Positions 10,487 through 20,197 of a DNA stretch of 64,000 nt are shown in pieces. The stretch is from contig NC_134775.1 of assembly GCF_050436995.1 (NCBI RefSeq), positions 1,217,124-1,281,123 of the forward strand, read 5' to 3'. The position numbers were made by a program, and so were the translations under genes. Below the pieces are notes generated by a model. That model saw only the letters and a program-made list of their open reading frames with translations, ran no database searches and was not told the DNA's origin. The DNA is from Anticarsia gemmatalis (taxonomy: Eukaryota; Arthropoda; Insecta; Lepidoptera; Erebidae). The first letter of the stretch is position 1, and every line of letters begins with the position of its first letter.

Positions 10487-13343
10487 TATTCCACCAGTAA
10501 TGTCTTTTAAGTTTGGTAAGTGTTTCTTTAATTCCTCTGTGGATGGTTTTACCTTCATGATACTTTAATGTAATATCCCTTTGTTCATTCTCATCTATAA
10601 CATTAACTACTCTATCTGTACACTCAATCAAATTTTGGGTACCTTTCTTGTATAATTCTATTACTACTTTACAAAATGTTTTTCTAAAATCTTCCGTTTC
10701 GAAATAAATATAATATTTATGCTTAAAATCTACGTATTCTTTAAGAAAGTTCTTAACTAAATGTTCATTATTAGCAACTGGTATATGTATTTCTATTATT
10801 CGTTGATTGTTATTTGATAAATCCTTCACACAAATATCGTCTTTATACCAAGTACGTACGTGTATTTGTCTAGGCTTAGAATCTACTGCTTCGTTTAGTA
10901 TAGGTATTCCCTCATGTTCTCTATTTGTTATTGAATGGGCCGTAGCTCCATCATCTGAATCTGATATATCATAAACTGGTTCCTCTTTGCGCTTTACGCT
11001 TAGTTTTACAGCTTCTGAATCTGAATCTGACAAGGTGATTATTTCGTCGTTGTGGTTACTACTATCATCAATATTAACTTGCATTGATTCGTTATCGTTA
11101 TCTAACGCGTTAACTTTAATTTCTCTAGCTTTCAGGCCATTCATGTTCACTATAATACTATTATTTTCCGTGTTAATGCTATTAATTTTGATACGTGATA
11201 ATGCATCGGCATTGGAGTTTTGTGACCCTTTCTTATAGTTGATTTCAAAATCGTATTCCTCTAGTCTTAGGCGCCAACGCGTAAGTTTACTATTTGATTC
11301 CTTTAGTGAATACAACCAGGCCAGAGGTCTATGGTCTGTGTATATGTAAAACTTCTTACCCCATAAGTATGGTCTAAAATGTTTGACCGCCCATATAACT
11401 GCTAAAAGCTCCTTCTCTATCGTGCTGTATCTAGACTCTGTATCACTTAGAGTTCTGCTAGCATACGCGACTGGTCTATCTAAACCTATAGGACCCTGAG
11501 AAAGTACTGCCCCGATTGCAAAGTTTGATGCATCCGTGGTCAGAGTGAAGGGTTTACTAAAGTCTGGAAATTGTAGTAATGGAGCATTGGTTAAAAGTTT
11601 TTTACATGTTTCAAAGCTTTCTATATATGCCTCATTTAATTCTATTTTGCTACCTTTTTTCAAACATACTGTAAGTGGTCTAGTGATCTTTGCGAAATCT
11701 TGGATAAATTTCCTATAATATCCTATAAGACCAAGAAAACTTTTAATTTCGGTAGTAGTTTTGGGGATTGGATATTTTAGTACCGCGTCTATCTTGTGAT
11801 TGTTGGGCTTTAGCCCTTCGCTTGTTATCGTATGGCCTAAGTAAAGTACTTCCTTACGTAAGAAATGAGACTTATCTAGTTGTATTTTTAAGTTAGTTTG
11901 CCGAAATCTATCAAATACTGCCTTAAGTTTTTCGTTGTGCTCTTGGATACTTTTTGCGAAAATTATGACGTCATCGAGGTATACTAAGCAGTGTATACCC
12001 TGCAGGCCTCTCAGTACATTATCAATAGCACGTTGAAACGTTGCGGGTGCGGTTTTAAGCCCAAATGGCATCCTATTAAACTGATAATGTCCGAACGGTG
12101 TACTAAAAGCTGTTTTTGCTCTATCCTCTTCTTCTACCTCAATTTGATGGTATCCGCTTGCTAAATCTAATGTAGTGAAATATATACTCTTTCCTAACAT
12201 ATCAAAAAGGTCATTGATATTAGGTAGAGGGTATTTATCGTCAATGGTAATGTCATTGAGGCGTCTATAATCAATTACCATTCTCCATTTTTGTTTGCCT
12301 GAACTATCAATTTTTTTAGGTACTAAGTGTACCGGTGCACTCCAAGGTGAAAAGGATTTTTCTATAACGTTATCTCTTAACATTTTTTTCACTTGGTTCC
12401 TGATTTCTTCTGTTTGTATTGGAGGTAACCTATATGCTTTAATGTGAATCGGGTCTTCATTTCTAGTTCTGATTTTATGTTTAACCTCATTTGTAAATGA
12501 CAATGGCACGTCTTCACAATAAAATATATCCTTATACTCATTACAAATATTGAAAAGCGATTGTCTTTCCTCCTCATTCATGTGATCTACTTTTAACTTG
12601 GCAAGGTTATCCGTTAAAAGCTGATCCAGTCTAGTGCTGTCGTTATAGTTAAAATTCAAACTTAATTTATTATTTAATGAACTATCTTCGATATACTGTT
12701 CAACCTTGAACGGACTGTTTACTGTTAATTCCATTTGTACATCTGTATAATTTTGAATAACAGTTGTAGCAAATCCATTTATACATGTAACTAAGGCCGT
12801 TGGCATCCTGACTCCATCACAAAATTCTACAAAATTTAAAATTCCTTCACCGTTCAGCAAATTAACTGGGAGTTGGACCCTTAATTCGCTTCGCGGTGGT
12901 ATTACATAAAATTCATGTCTGGGTGGGCTATAAATGATAGGTATACATGTGTCCTTCGTAATTAACTTTTGGTTTTTCATATCGATGTTCGCATGGAGTT
13001 GTGTTAATAAATCACTACCTATTAAACCATCGTACCTATTATCTACGCTATAAATATAAAACATATGCCATTCCTGACTTCTAAATATTCTAGGTAAAGG
13101 TATATACGCAACCTCGTTGTGTCTGCTACTAGCATGGGTGCTTACGACTTCGAATACTTGAAACTTCTTAAAGTTGCAAAAATATTGATTTGCTAGTTTC
13201 GGACTTAAAAATGAACGTTGACTGCCCGTATCCAGCATAAAAATTGCATTAAGTTCCGGAATACGTATGTGCGGCAGAGTATTTAACACATTATAATTTA
13301 AGTTTATTCGCTCTGATGTGTAGAGGCCCTTATACAAAAATTT
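10487..13343 (-). pseudogene. pol: Pol of gypsy copy 1 (protease, RT, RNase H, integrase start), interrupted
   Basis: About 950 codons, open from the frameshift site to the point where the non-LTR element cuts in. Domains in order: aspartic protease with LDTGSQRS near residue 35; reverse transcriptase with FGLKTAPATFQ and the catalytic LVYLDDVI near residue 450; RNase H with TTDASNFAIG near 600 and TDHRPLAWL; a linker ending NADALSRI; an acidic spacer; and the start of the integrase zinc finger (HEGKTIHRGIKE, HYWW). The frame overlaps gag by about 40 nt in the -1 register. The C-terminal integrase lies beyond the insertion at 5416-4843. I see no stop or frameshift in this stretch, so the copy is young apart from the insertion and end truncation. 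Confidence 0.9.
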
Positions 13344-14431
13344 TCTACCTGTTCATTATCATTAGAAGTGCTCGGCAACACATTATATTCATTATCATTG
13401 CGGTCCGTATAATTAACACGTCTAGTACTAGCCGTTCGCATTGTGACGTCAGTATTGCAACCTGATCCATTTGGTAGCAGCTGTGCCTGTTGCAACCTGC
13501 GCGGCGCGTTATCAGTGAATTCCCGATGATGCAACTGCGGCCTTGATTGCTCGAATGAGTTGTTATAATTGTTACGGGATGGATTATTATTGTAAGAACT
13601 ATAGTTCTGCTGCCTATTAGCGTTTCTAAATTGGAACGAACTATTCGAGAAATTATTATTATATGAATTATTTCTATTACGCATTGGTAACGCATTGTTA
13701 AAAGAGTTATTATTTAAATTACGATTCGGAACTGGGTTGTTATTGTAGCGTTGCGTATTTGGTGTGCTAGTGCTCGCTTGTGAATTAAAGTTATTAAAGG
13801 TATTACGACCCTGGAAGTTGTGATTAAATTTATTTGACCTTAGATTTTTCTGCTCGTAAACATCTTGAAAGTTTTGTTCTTCAAAGACAGTTTTAAGTGC
13901 ATCTTCCAGTGTAGTACACTCTTTAAATCGTACCAACCTAACTAAATATTGTGGTAAATTAAAAAGAAAAACTTTTAAAGAAAGGTTTGTATAAATACTT
14001 TGCTTGGCTATCCTGTCTTCGATAGCCAAAACAGACTCGTTGACCTTCGCAATTAAAATACTTCGTAATTGTTGAATTCGGTGGCAAAAATCTAGATAAC
14101 TTTCGCCTCTATTTATTTTCACGCTTTCTAATTCTAGGACCAGACAATCTTCTGTCCTTGGGTCCCCAAAATGCTCCTGTAAAACACTTTTTAATGCTGC
14201 CCAGCTCTGTATAGTGTCTCGTTCCCCAATAAAGTTGGCAGCTTCCCCGCTTAATCTGCTCGTTATCGCGTGGAACAAATATTCATTTTGTATTTCATTT
14301 CCACGGTATAAATTAATAATATATTCTGTCTTACGAATGAATAACGATAGGAGCCTTGACTCACCACTAAATAAAGGTATAATCTTTAATACACCGGGTG
14401 GTACAGCGACAATACCTACTTGTCCTTCCAT
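13304..14431 (-). CDS. gag: Gag of gypsy copy 1
   Basis: 375 codons from the ATG at 14431. The N-terminal two thirds is a capsid-like helical domain (SRLLSLFIRKTEYII, SGEAANFIGER, QEHFGDPRTEDC, ESYLDFCHRIQQLR), closely matched by the broken gag of the second provirus at 29.1-29.8 kb. The C-terminal third is extremely Asn-rich with Arg (repeated NNNS and NNYN type patterns), a likely low-complexity RNA-binding tail. No CCHC zinc knuckle is present, as in errantivirus Gag. It should form the intracellular particle and bind genomic RNA. The frame is intact and the stop lies at 13306-13304. Confidence 0.88.
   Translation of the reverse strand: MEGQVGIVAVPPGVLKIIPLFSGESRLLSLFIRKTEYIINLYRGNEIQNEYLFHAITSRLSGEAANFIGERDTIQSWAALKSVLQEHFGDPRTEDCLVLELESVKINRGESYLDFCHRIQQLRSILIAKVNESVLAIEDRIAKQSIYTNLSLKVFLFNLPQYLVRLVRFKECTTLEDALKTVFEEQNFQDVYEQKNLRSNKFNHNFQGRNTFNNFNSQASTSTPNTQRYNNNPVPNRNLNNNSFNNALPMRNRNNSYNNNFSNSSFQFRNANRQQNYSSYNNNPSRNNYNNSFEQSRPQLHHREFTDNAPRRLQQAQLLPNGSGCNTDVTMRTASTRRVNYTDRNDNEYNVLPSTSNDNEQVENFCIRASTHQSE
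13337..13343 (-). other. Probable -1 ribosomal frameshift heptamer (gag/pol, copy 1)
   Basis: On the minus strand the gag codons read GAA AAT TTT TGT, giving A AAT TTT in the X XXY YYZ form. A -1 slip here moves exactly into the open pol frame, 11 codons before the gag stop. The same heptamer sits at the gag/pol overlap of the second provirus (30341-30347). Confidence 0.75.
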
Positions 14432-14822
14432 TTTATAATAAAAAGTTTACTTATTTAACACACAATAGAATAATAGCTATAAACTAACCTGAAAATTTTA
14501 TCACTATACTAAAATGTGCTACGTGCTAACTGGCGTTTTCTAATCCTTTATAAAACACGAATCACATATAATAATCACCAGGAGAATACACAGGGAAATT
14601 GACAGGATAGTGAAAAGATTTACTCACATAACCCGCAGCTTTCCCGCTCGCCTTCTGTGATCGTTGATTCTGCACCGCTGCTGGCCCTGCGTCGTGGCTG
14701 TCCTTGACGAATTTATTTGGTTCGTCGACCCGTTGAATCGTAAAAACGAACGTTGGCTTCTTCTTAGCTCCCGAAAATATCGATTCGCGAAGGCACAGAG
14801 GACCCAACGACAAGGTCGCTTA
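14432..14822 (-). other. Leader of gypsy copy 1
   Basis: About 390 bp between primer site and gag start on the minus strand. It has short open frames but no recognisable gene, and presumably holds packaging and splice signals. I see nothing decisive. Confidence 0.6.
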
Positions 14823-14834
14823 CCGGCTGCGCCA
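14823..14834 (-). other. Primer binding site of gypsy copy 1 (tRNA-Ser type)
   Basis: Minus strand reads TGGCGCAGCCGG directly at the LTR edge, overlapping it by one base. This is the serine-tRNA type of primer site (TGGCGCAGTCG) with one difference, as used by several insect errantiviruses. Confidence 0.8.
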
Positions 14835-15026
14835 GTCAAGGTTTAATGAAACCGAATTTCCAAAAAATATATTTATTTGGAAAGCAAGGTGTTTACAGAG
14901 TCGATGGCGAGAACAGAATGAATCAATTATAATTCTAAAGTTATAAGCTAACTTAAACTAAGTACATAAAATGTGGGTTCCACAGGTTTCATATATCTGG
15001 GAAGCAAGGTAGCATCAGCATTATTT

Positions 15027-15041
15027 GTTCTAGAACGTTCG
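15027..15041. promoter_or_regulatory. Heat-shock-element-like motif 1 in LTR
   Basis: TTC at 15028-15030, GAA at 15033-15035 and TTC at 15038-15040 match the three-unit HSF consensus nTTCnnGAAnnTTCn exactly. HSF binding is an inference. Confidence 0.6.
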
Positions 15042-15099
15042 ATGTTTACATGTGAGTTTCCAGTAACAAGTATTATAAGGTTGGGAGTCAGCATAATTT

Positions 15100-15114
15100 G
15101 TTCTAGAACTTTCC
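15100..15114. promoter_or_regulatory. Heat-shock-element-like motif 2 in LTR
   Basis: TTC at 15101-15103, GAA at 15106-15108 and TTC at 15111-15113 form a second exact three-unit match, 73 bp from the first. Confidence 0.6.
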
Positions 15115-15288
15115 ATTAAGTTTCTCACGGTGCCTTACACGTGTTAATGTTAAATTGTATGTCAGCACCTTTATATGGTATATAGGTTATTTAGTGCTGA
15201 GTATGCATATGTCTATGGGAGTAGCATCCTTAACTCGCGCGGGCCCCCGCACGAGAAGCAGGCTCCTGGATCGACAACGTTACTAAGG

Positions 15289-15421
15289 TAATTGTGACAA
15301 TTTATTTTTATGTTTTTGGAGCTTAAATGACACTTGTGTAGTAGTGACGTTGTTTCCCCAATTGTGACAATATATTTTTGGCGAAATAACAACACTTTTG
15401 TAGTAGTGACGTTGTTTCCCC
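15289..15421 (+). repeat. Imperfect tandem repeat, two units of about 70 bp
   Basis: Both units begin AATTGTGACAAT and end GTAGTGACGTTGTTTCCCCAA, with a less conserved middle. They lie upstream of the transposase-like gene and may be subterminal repeats of its element. The rest of 15236-15845 shows no gene. Confidence 0.7.
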
Positions 15422-15845
15422 AACCTTTGTATTTAATGGTATTTAGTTAAACGTTAGATTAATAGTTGTGACGATATTGTTCCAGTACCAGTACAGTTTC
15501 ATAAATAAGTAGTCATTGATTTTATACCAAATATCATAAAATTTAGTTAATATTTAGTCTAAAATTAACCTTAATTAGTACCTAGTTATACTCTAATATT
15601 CAGACCTTCATCATAGGTTCAGAAGTCGGGCGTTGACACTTCCACATAGTTGTAAAGTATCGGTCAAAATCATAGTTTTAGGTGCTGTTGTAGATATTGA
15701 TGTCTTCTATAAAACTGTAATACTTACATCATTTTGTACATGTGGTAAATAGTTGCCGGTTTGTACGCGATATAAGGAGTTAATGTATTTGTTTTACACG
15801 TTGGGTTACCACATAATTTTGTATATTGTTTGTTTCAGACCTTAA

Positions 15846-17339
15846 ATGAACCAACGCAGCAAAAACCTTGTGCTTCTTGCACTTTCAAATAACAGTGAGA
15901 ACTCTAAAGTGCAAAATGTATACAACTATACAAGGATGCAAGATTCCGAACAAAAAAATATATTGTCCCACAATACAAATTCCGAGAATCAACTATCACC
16001 ATCCAATCTAGAAGACCCAACATCAACTACTCCAGAACAGGATGATACTACTTTAGAGAACCCCGGTGACTCTCCGTCTACTATGTTTGCCAGTAATGAA
16101 ACGTATGAACAAGATGGTATCAACCTCCCAATAGGCGATTTCTCTGAACAACAAAATACATTGTCTCATACAAATTCCGAGAATCAAGAAGAACCATCCA
16201 ACCTAAATGACCCATCAACAACTACTCCAGAGTCTACTCATGAAATGTATGAACGAGATGGTATTGACCTTCCAACAGGCGATTTCTCCGGCACTGATTC
16301 AGGAGATGAATTCAGGCCCGGCCCTCGTTCAAGATTGTCTTCATCCAGTAGCTCCAGTAGCAGTTCCAGCAGTAGCTCCAGTAGTAGTTCCAGTGACAAT
16401 TCAAGTAGCAGTTCCAGTGATACTCCTGCAGGAAATAATCATTCTAATAGTGAGATTCTTGTTCACGGGCATAACCAACCAGCACAACCTATAGCTAAAC
16501 CGAGAGGCAGAAAGCGTACGCGTAATCCAACAACTTGGAAAAAGAATGTAGCGAAGAGATTGAAAAATTCTGGTCAAACATATATCTCAGTAAAGACCAA
16601 AAAACTCAATCAAGGTAAAAGAATGGGGCCTACATGTACCTCAAAATGTCGGTTGTCCTGTGCTGCAAAATTTACTGACGAACAAAGGACGAAAATATTT
16701 GAGTCTTACTGGAATTTGGAGAGTATAGAGAGGCAACGGGGTTTTTTAAACGCTTGTACAAGAAGACTAAAATGTGCGTACCGCCGTATAAAGACTAACA
16801 AAAGGTACGATAGAAAAGAAAACACTGCATATTACTTGCTCAATGAGAATAACGAGATCCGCGTCTGTAAAACTTTTCTGATCAACACTCTGGGTATAAC
16901 ACAACGTATTATACGGACTGTTATCGACGGCAAAGCAGAGAATTATGGCTTTATTCCAGCTGATAAACGAGGAAAACACGGAAAACAATGTACATTGCCA
17001 CCTGAAGTTATACAAGCAGTAAAGGATCATATCGAATCAATACCAAAGGTTGAGAGTCACTATCTTAGGGCTAATACTAGCAGACTATTTATTGATGGAG
17101 GTTTAACAGTGGCAGAATTGCATAGAAATTATTCCGAAATTCAGAAGCAACAAAACAAGCCTACTGTGAACTACGACGCTTACTCACGGATTTTCAATCA
17201 AGACTTTAACATTGGATTTTTCAAACCGAAAAAAGATCGATGCGATGAGTGTGAAGCATATGAAAATGCCTCTGAAGAAGAAAAAAATAAATTACGTGAC
17301 AGCTTCAACTTACATCAGGAAGAAAAAAAACTTAAGTAG
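15846..17339 (+). pseudogene. DDE-like transposase family, N-terminal part (frameshifted)
   Basis: 497 codons from the ATG at 15846, which directly follows an in-frame TAA and a splice-acceptor-like TTTGTTTCAG. Residues 1-160 are acidic, disordered and contain a duplicated segment (GDFSEQQNTLSH / DLPTGDFSG). A pure Ser run follows near residue 160-190, then a basic patch (GRKRTRN). The conserved part starts at CTSKCRLSCAAKF and continues through GKHGKQCTLPPEV, SHYLRANTSRLF and DRCDECEAYENAS, with paired cysteines. This N-terminal layout precedes an RNase H-like domain in a family common in insects and cnidarians. The frame breaks in an A8 run at about 17322-17331 and continues in the next frame as the following entry. 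I do not know a validated function. Confidence 0.7.
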
Positions 17340-18267
17340 GGATGAGAAAGACAGGGATATGAAAAGATGTCTTGAACCTGACAACAACACAATTGTATTC
17401 ACCTATGACTTACAAGCGGTGTTACCATGCCCCGTTGGCAAATCAAGCTCTTTTTACTACAAATCAAGACTTAATTGTTATAATTTAACAATGTCTAATG
17501 CAAACGAGCAAACAACAACCTGTTATTTTTGGCATGAAGGGTTGGGCAACAGAGGAGCCATCGAAATAGGGTCGTGTGTGTATAAATACCTGGAGCAGAT
17601 TGCATTTGAGAAACCAGGCTGCGATGTCATTATTTATTCTGACAATTGCTGTGGTCAGCAGAAAAATAAATTTGTTTTTGCTATGTACCACTATGCAGTG
17701 AGTCGCTTAAATGTTAACTCCATTCAACACAACTTCTTGATTCGAGGCCACACGCAGAACGAAGGTGATGCAGCTCACTCAGTAATAGAAAAATCTGTGA
17801 CTAGAACCAAAAACGCTGGATGTATTTATGTTCCCGACCAATATATTTCCCTAATTCGTGGGGCCAAAAAGACTGGCAAACCGTTTGTGGTAAATGAAAT
17901 GAACTATAACGATTTCTTCGATTTGAAATCGCTTGAGGAGAACATGAACTTTAATACGGCGAAAAATGTCAATGGTGGTGTTATCAAGACCGGTGACATC
18001 AAAAGTATTAAATTTACCAAGGGTTCTGAAAATTACCAATATCGAACCACTTATAAAACTGAAAATTGGGAGGAGGTAAAAGCTATTGTTCAACCCAAAA
18101 AATTACGCGGCAATAGAGGCATTCGAAGAATAGATGAAATTACCTTAAAGCAAGCTTATACATCAAAAATACCAATTACAGAACGCAAAAAACGTGATTT
18201 ATTGCAATTATTGGCGGCTAATCTCGTGCCGAGATACTATGAAAGTTTCTACAATGATCTCATGTAA
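17335..18267 (+). pseudogene. DDE-like transposase family, catalytic part (after frameshift)
   Basis: Continuation of the preceding gene in another frame; open from 17212, but only the part after about 17330 looks genuine. Motifs consistent with an RNase H-fold nuclease: TYDLQAVLPCP (first Asp), YYKSRLNCYNL, CYFWHEGLGNRG, IYSDNCCGQQKNKF (second Asp), and RGHTQNEGDAAHS followed by VIEK, where a third acidic residue may lie. The domain resembles one I recall as DUF7869, and a Sola-like or related DNA transposon origin is possible, but I cannot prove it. The stop is at 18265-18267. A retained single-copy domesticated gene is unlikely given the frameshift, unless that is a sequencing error in the A run. 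Confidence 0.65.
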
Positions 18268-18840
18268 TTGTTTTAATTGCCTTATATGCTACAAGGCCAC
18301 ATTTACACTTACAGGGAACTTTATTTAACAGCAGCGTTAAAAACTCACTTATTTTCCTGTGAATGTACAAGTGATTAAAGTTAAGAGTAAACAGTTAAGT
18401 TTTTGTATTAAGATAAGTAAAATAATTTGTATTTACTGTTGATTATTAATTAATAAGATTTAAATACTATGGGTACAATGACTGTGATTAAAAAGCCAAT
18501 TAATAGTAAAGTTCTAAGTGTGATTCCAATGACAACGTCGAACGCCCCAGGTTAACCTGGAAAAGTTTTTTTCAGAGCGTTTACCAAATTTCTATTAGAT
18601 ATAAGTAAAACAATTATTGATTAATGTGTAATGATAATAATTCTCAAATGCCATACCCAATCATTGATTGAACACAAACCTTGGCCTAATTAATAGTAAG
18701 AAGATCTCTGTTATAAAAAAGTCTGATTAATAAAAAAGTTACTTTGTAGAATTAAGAAATTTTGTTATACTTATTTGCTACTTTAATAAATATTGTTTTA
18801 GAAATGTACGATTTCGTGTTTTATTTGTTTTGACATAATT
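18268..18840. other. AT-rich 3' flank of the transposase-like gene
   Basis: No gene seen. A possible polyadenylation signal AATAAATA lies near 18786. GGTCAATTATGTCA on the minus strand (about 18832-18845) resembles the left-side GGTAATTGTGACA at 15289 and could be a degraded inverted end. I could not confirm a target duplication. Confidence 0.4.
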
Positions 18841-19278
18841 GACCGGTTAATTATTTTCTAGTGCCTTATCGTCACTTCTGCGAGGGTAGTAATTTTTAAA
18901 CGTGTATATTTTTAAAATAGTAATTAGTGAGATGTTTACTTTTATTTTAAAATAACGTTTATAGATGTAGTTTAGGTATTATCATCTTATTTTTTTAGTC
19001 GAGACGAACTATCTATTGTAATAGGAAGTTGAATTTTCAAACGCCTCTCCTGAAAAATTACATCACTTGCATAAGTGACGTTATTGCACCGTAGGTACGA
19101 TATGTTGCGTCGTTTTTCGAACCGAGCACACGGTCGCTTCAAAAAATCTATTAGTTTATTGGATTCATTTTGTCGCAAATTTTATATAATTTTAAATTGG
19201 CTTTCGAGATTTAAGTAGAAAGTTAATTTTAAATATAATTAGTTTGTCCTCCGTTACCATAACCTCTTCGGTGACAAA

Positions 19279-20124
19279 ATGAGTGATAAAGAGGTTACCG
19301 CGCCAAATTCAAATGATAGTGATAGTTCTTCGGATTGTCCGTCGGAAGAAGAGCCACCAAGGAAACGCCAAAGGCGTTGCAGTTCACGGGATCTGGAGGA
19401 AAGGTTTGACATATTGTCACAACAATTAGTGAGCCATGTAAATAATAATTTAACGGCCGCATTCGCAACATCAACAGAGACCCCATCGTTGAATATGTCT
19501 AAAAGCAACAGCGTGCCACACACTTCGGTATCGATGGAACCAATACCCAATGATCCGTTTTTAAATCCACCCAAATTAGATGCGGGTAGTATTGTCAACT
19601 TGGGCGTTTCTGTCAAAGAACCGGCGGTACCAAAGGCAATACATGCACGTGTCGAAAAAATTAAGGTTATGCAAAGATTCGACTCACCCGATTGGAACGC
19701 GGTTCGATATACAGACGCCCAGAAAAAGTATGCGGCTTTTCCGGCCTTTACCGAATTAAGAGTTAATGAAGAGCTGCGACGTTTTGAAGACAATTTTGCG
19801 TCCCTACGTTGGTTCCAAATGGAACGTAGTTTTGCAGCATTATCCAATGCATTTTTAGCTCAAAATTAAGCTGTAAACTCGGCATTACAGAACCTAGTCG
19901 ATTGGTCGGCATCTAAAGACGTTCAGCTGAATGCAACTACCATTTACGAAAAATTAACCCAGCTATTTGGAAATGAGTCCGAATATAAGGAAATATCCCA
20001 CGATATACTACAGGTGATATGCGGGAAACGAGCCGAAGTGTTAGAATTGCGCCGTAGGGATATCGTTAAAAAATTAAAAGATACATATATGAGAGAGGAT
20101 CTGAGTAAAAGAAAGAAATTCTAA
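19279..20124 (+). pseudogene. DIRS-like gag ORF with one in-frame stop
   Basis: 282 codons from the ATG at 19279. A TAA at 19867-19869 interrupts it, after which the same frame stays open to the TAA at 20122-20124. The N-terminus is acidic and Ser-rich with a basic patch (PPRKRQRRC), then a coiled-coil-like stretch. The later part (VMQRFDSPDWNAVRYTDAQ, FPAFTELRVNEEL) looks like the conserved capsid-like core of DIRS gag proteins. It should encode the RNA-binding structural protein of the element. Only one lesion is seen here. Confidence 0.7.
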
Positions 20125-20197
20125 AGCAGGGATAGAAAATCAGGATATAAAAATAAATGACTCGACAGGCTCTTTTAATCCGCCAAAATCAATATAG

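Larger units (their letters stand above)
4843..15235 (-). mobile_element. Errantivirus-like Ty3/gypsy element, copy 1 (3' truncated)
   Basis: Reads leftward: 5' LTR (15235-14834), primer site, leader, gag (14431-13304), pol (13343-10487), then, after a foreign block at about 5412-10486, the rest of the integrase (5416 to about 4843). The element stops inside the integrase C-terminal region at the junction with rDNA spacer-type sequence, so the env region and 3' LTR are missing. LTR ends AGT...ACT and a serine-tRNA-type primer site are errantivirus traits. Its LTR is unlike that of the second provirus at 24.2-46.4 kb (402 versus about 265 bp), so they are different families. Confidence 0.85.
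14834..15235 (-). repeat. 5' LTR of gypsy copy 1
   Basis: 402 bp on the minus strand, starting AGTTA and ending GACT next to the primer site, the usual errantivirus pattern. An AATAAATA polyadenylation-like signal lies near its 3' end (about 14870-14880). It contains two copies of GTTCTAGAACnnTTC, at 15027-15041 and 15100-15114. The partner LTR is absent, so the outer boundary rests on the AGTTA start and cannot be confirmed by comparison. Confidence 0.7.

Noticed and set aside
19254..19847. 197-codon minus-strand ORF
   Set aside because: Antisense of the DIRS-like gag ORF, with no motifs of its own.
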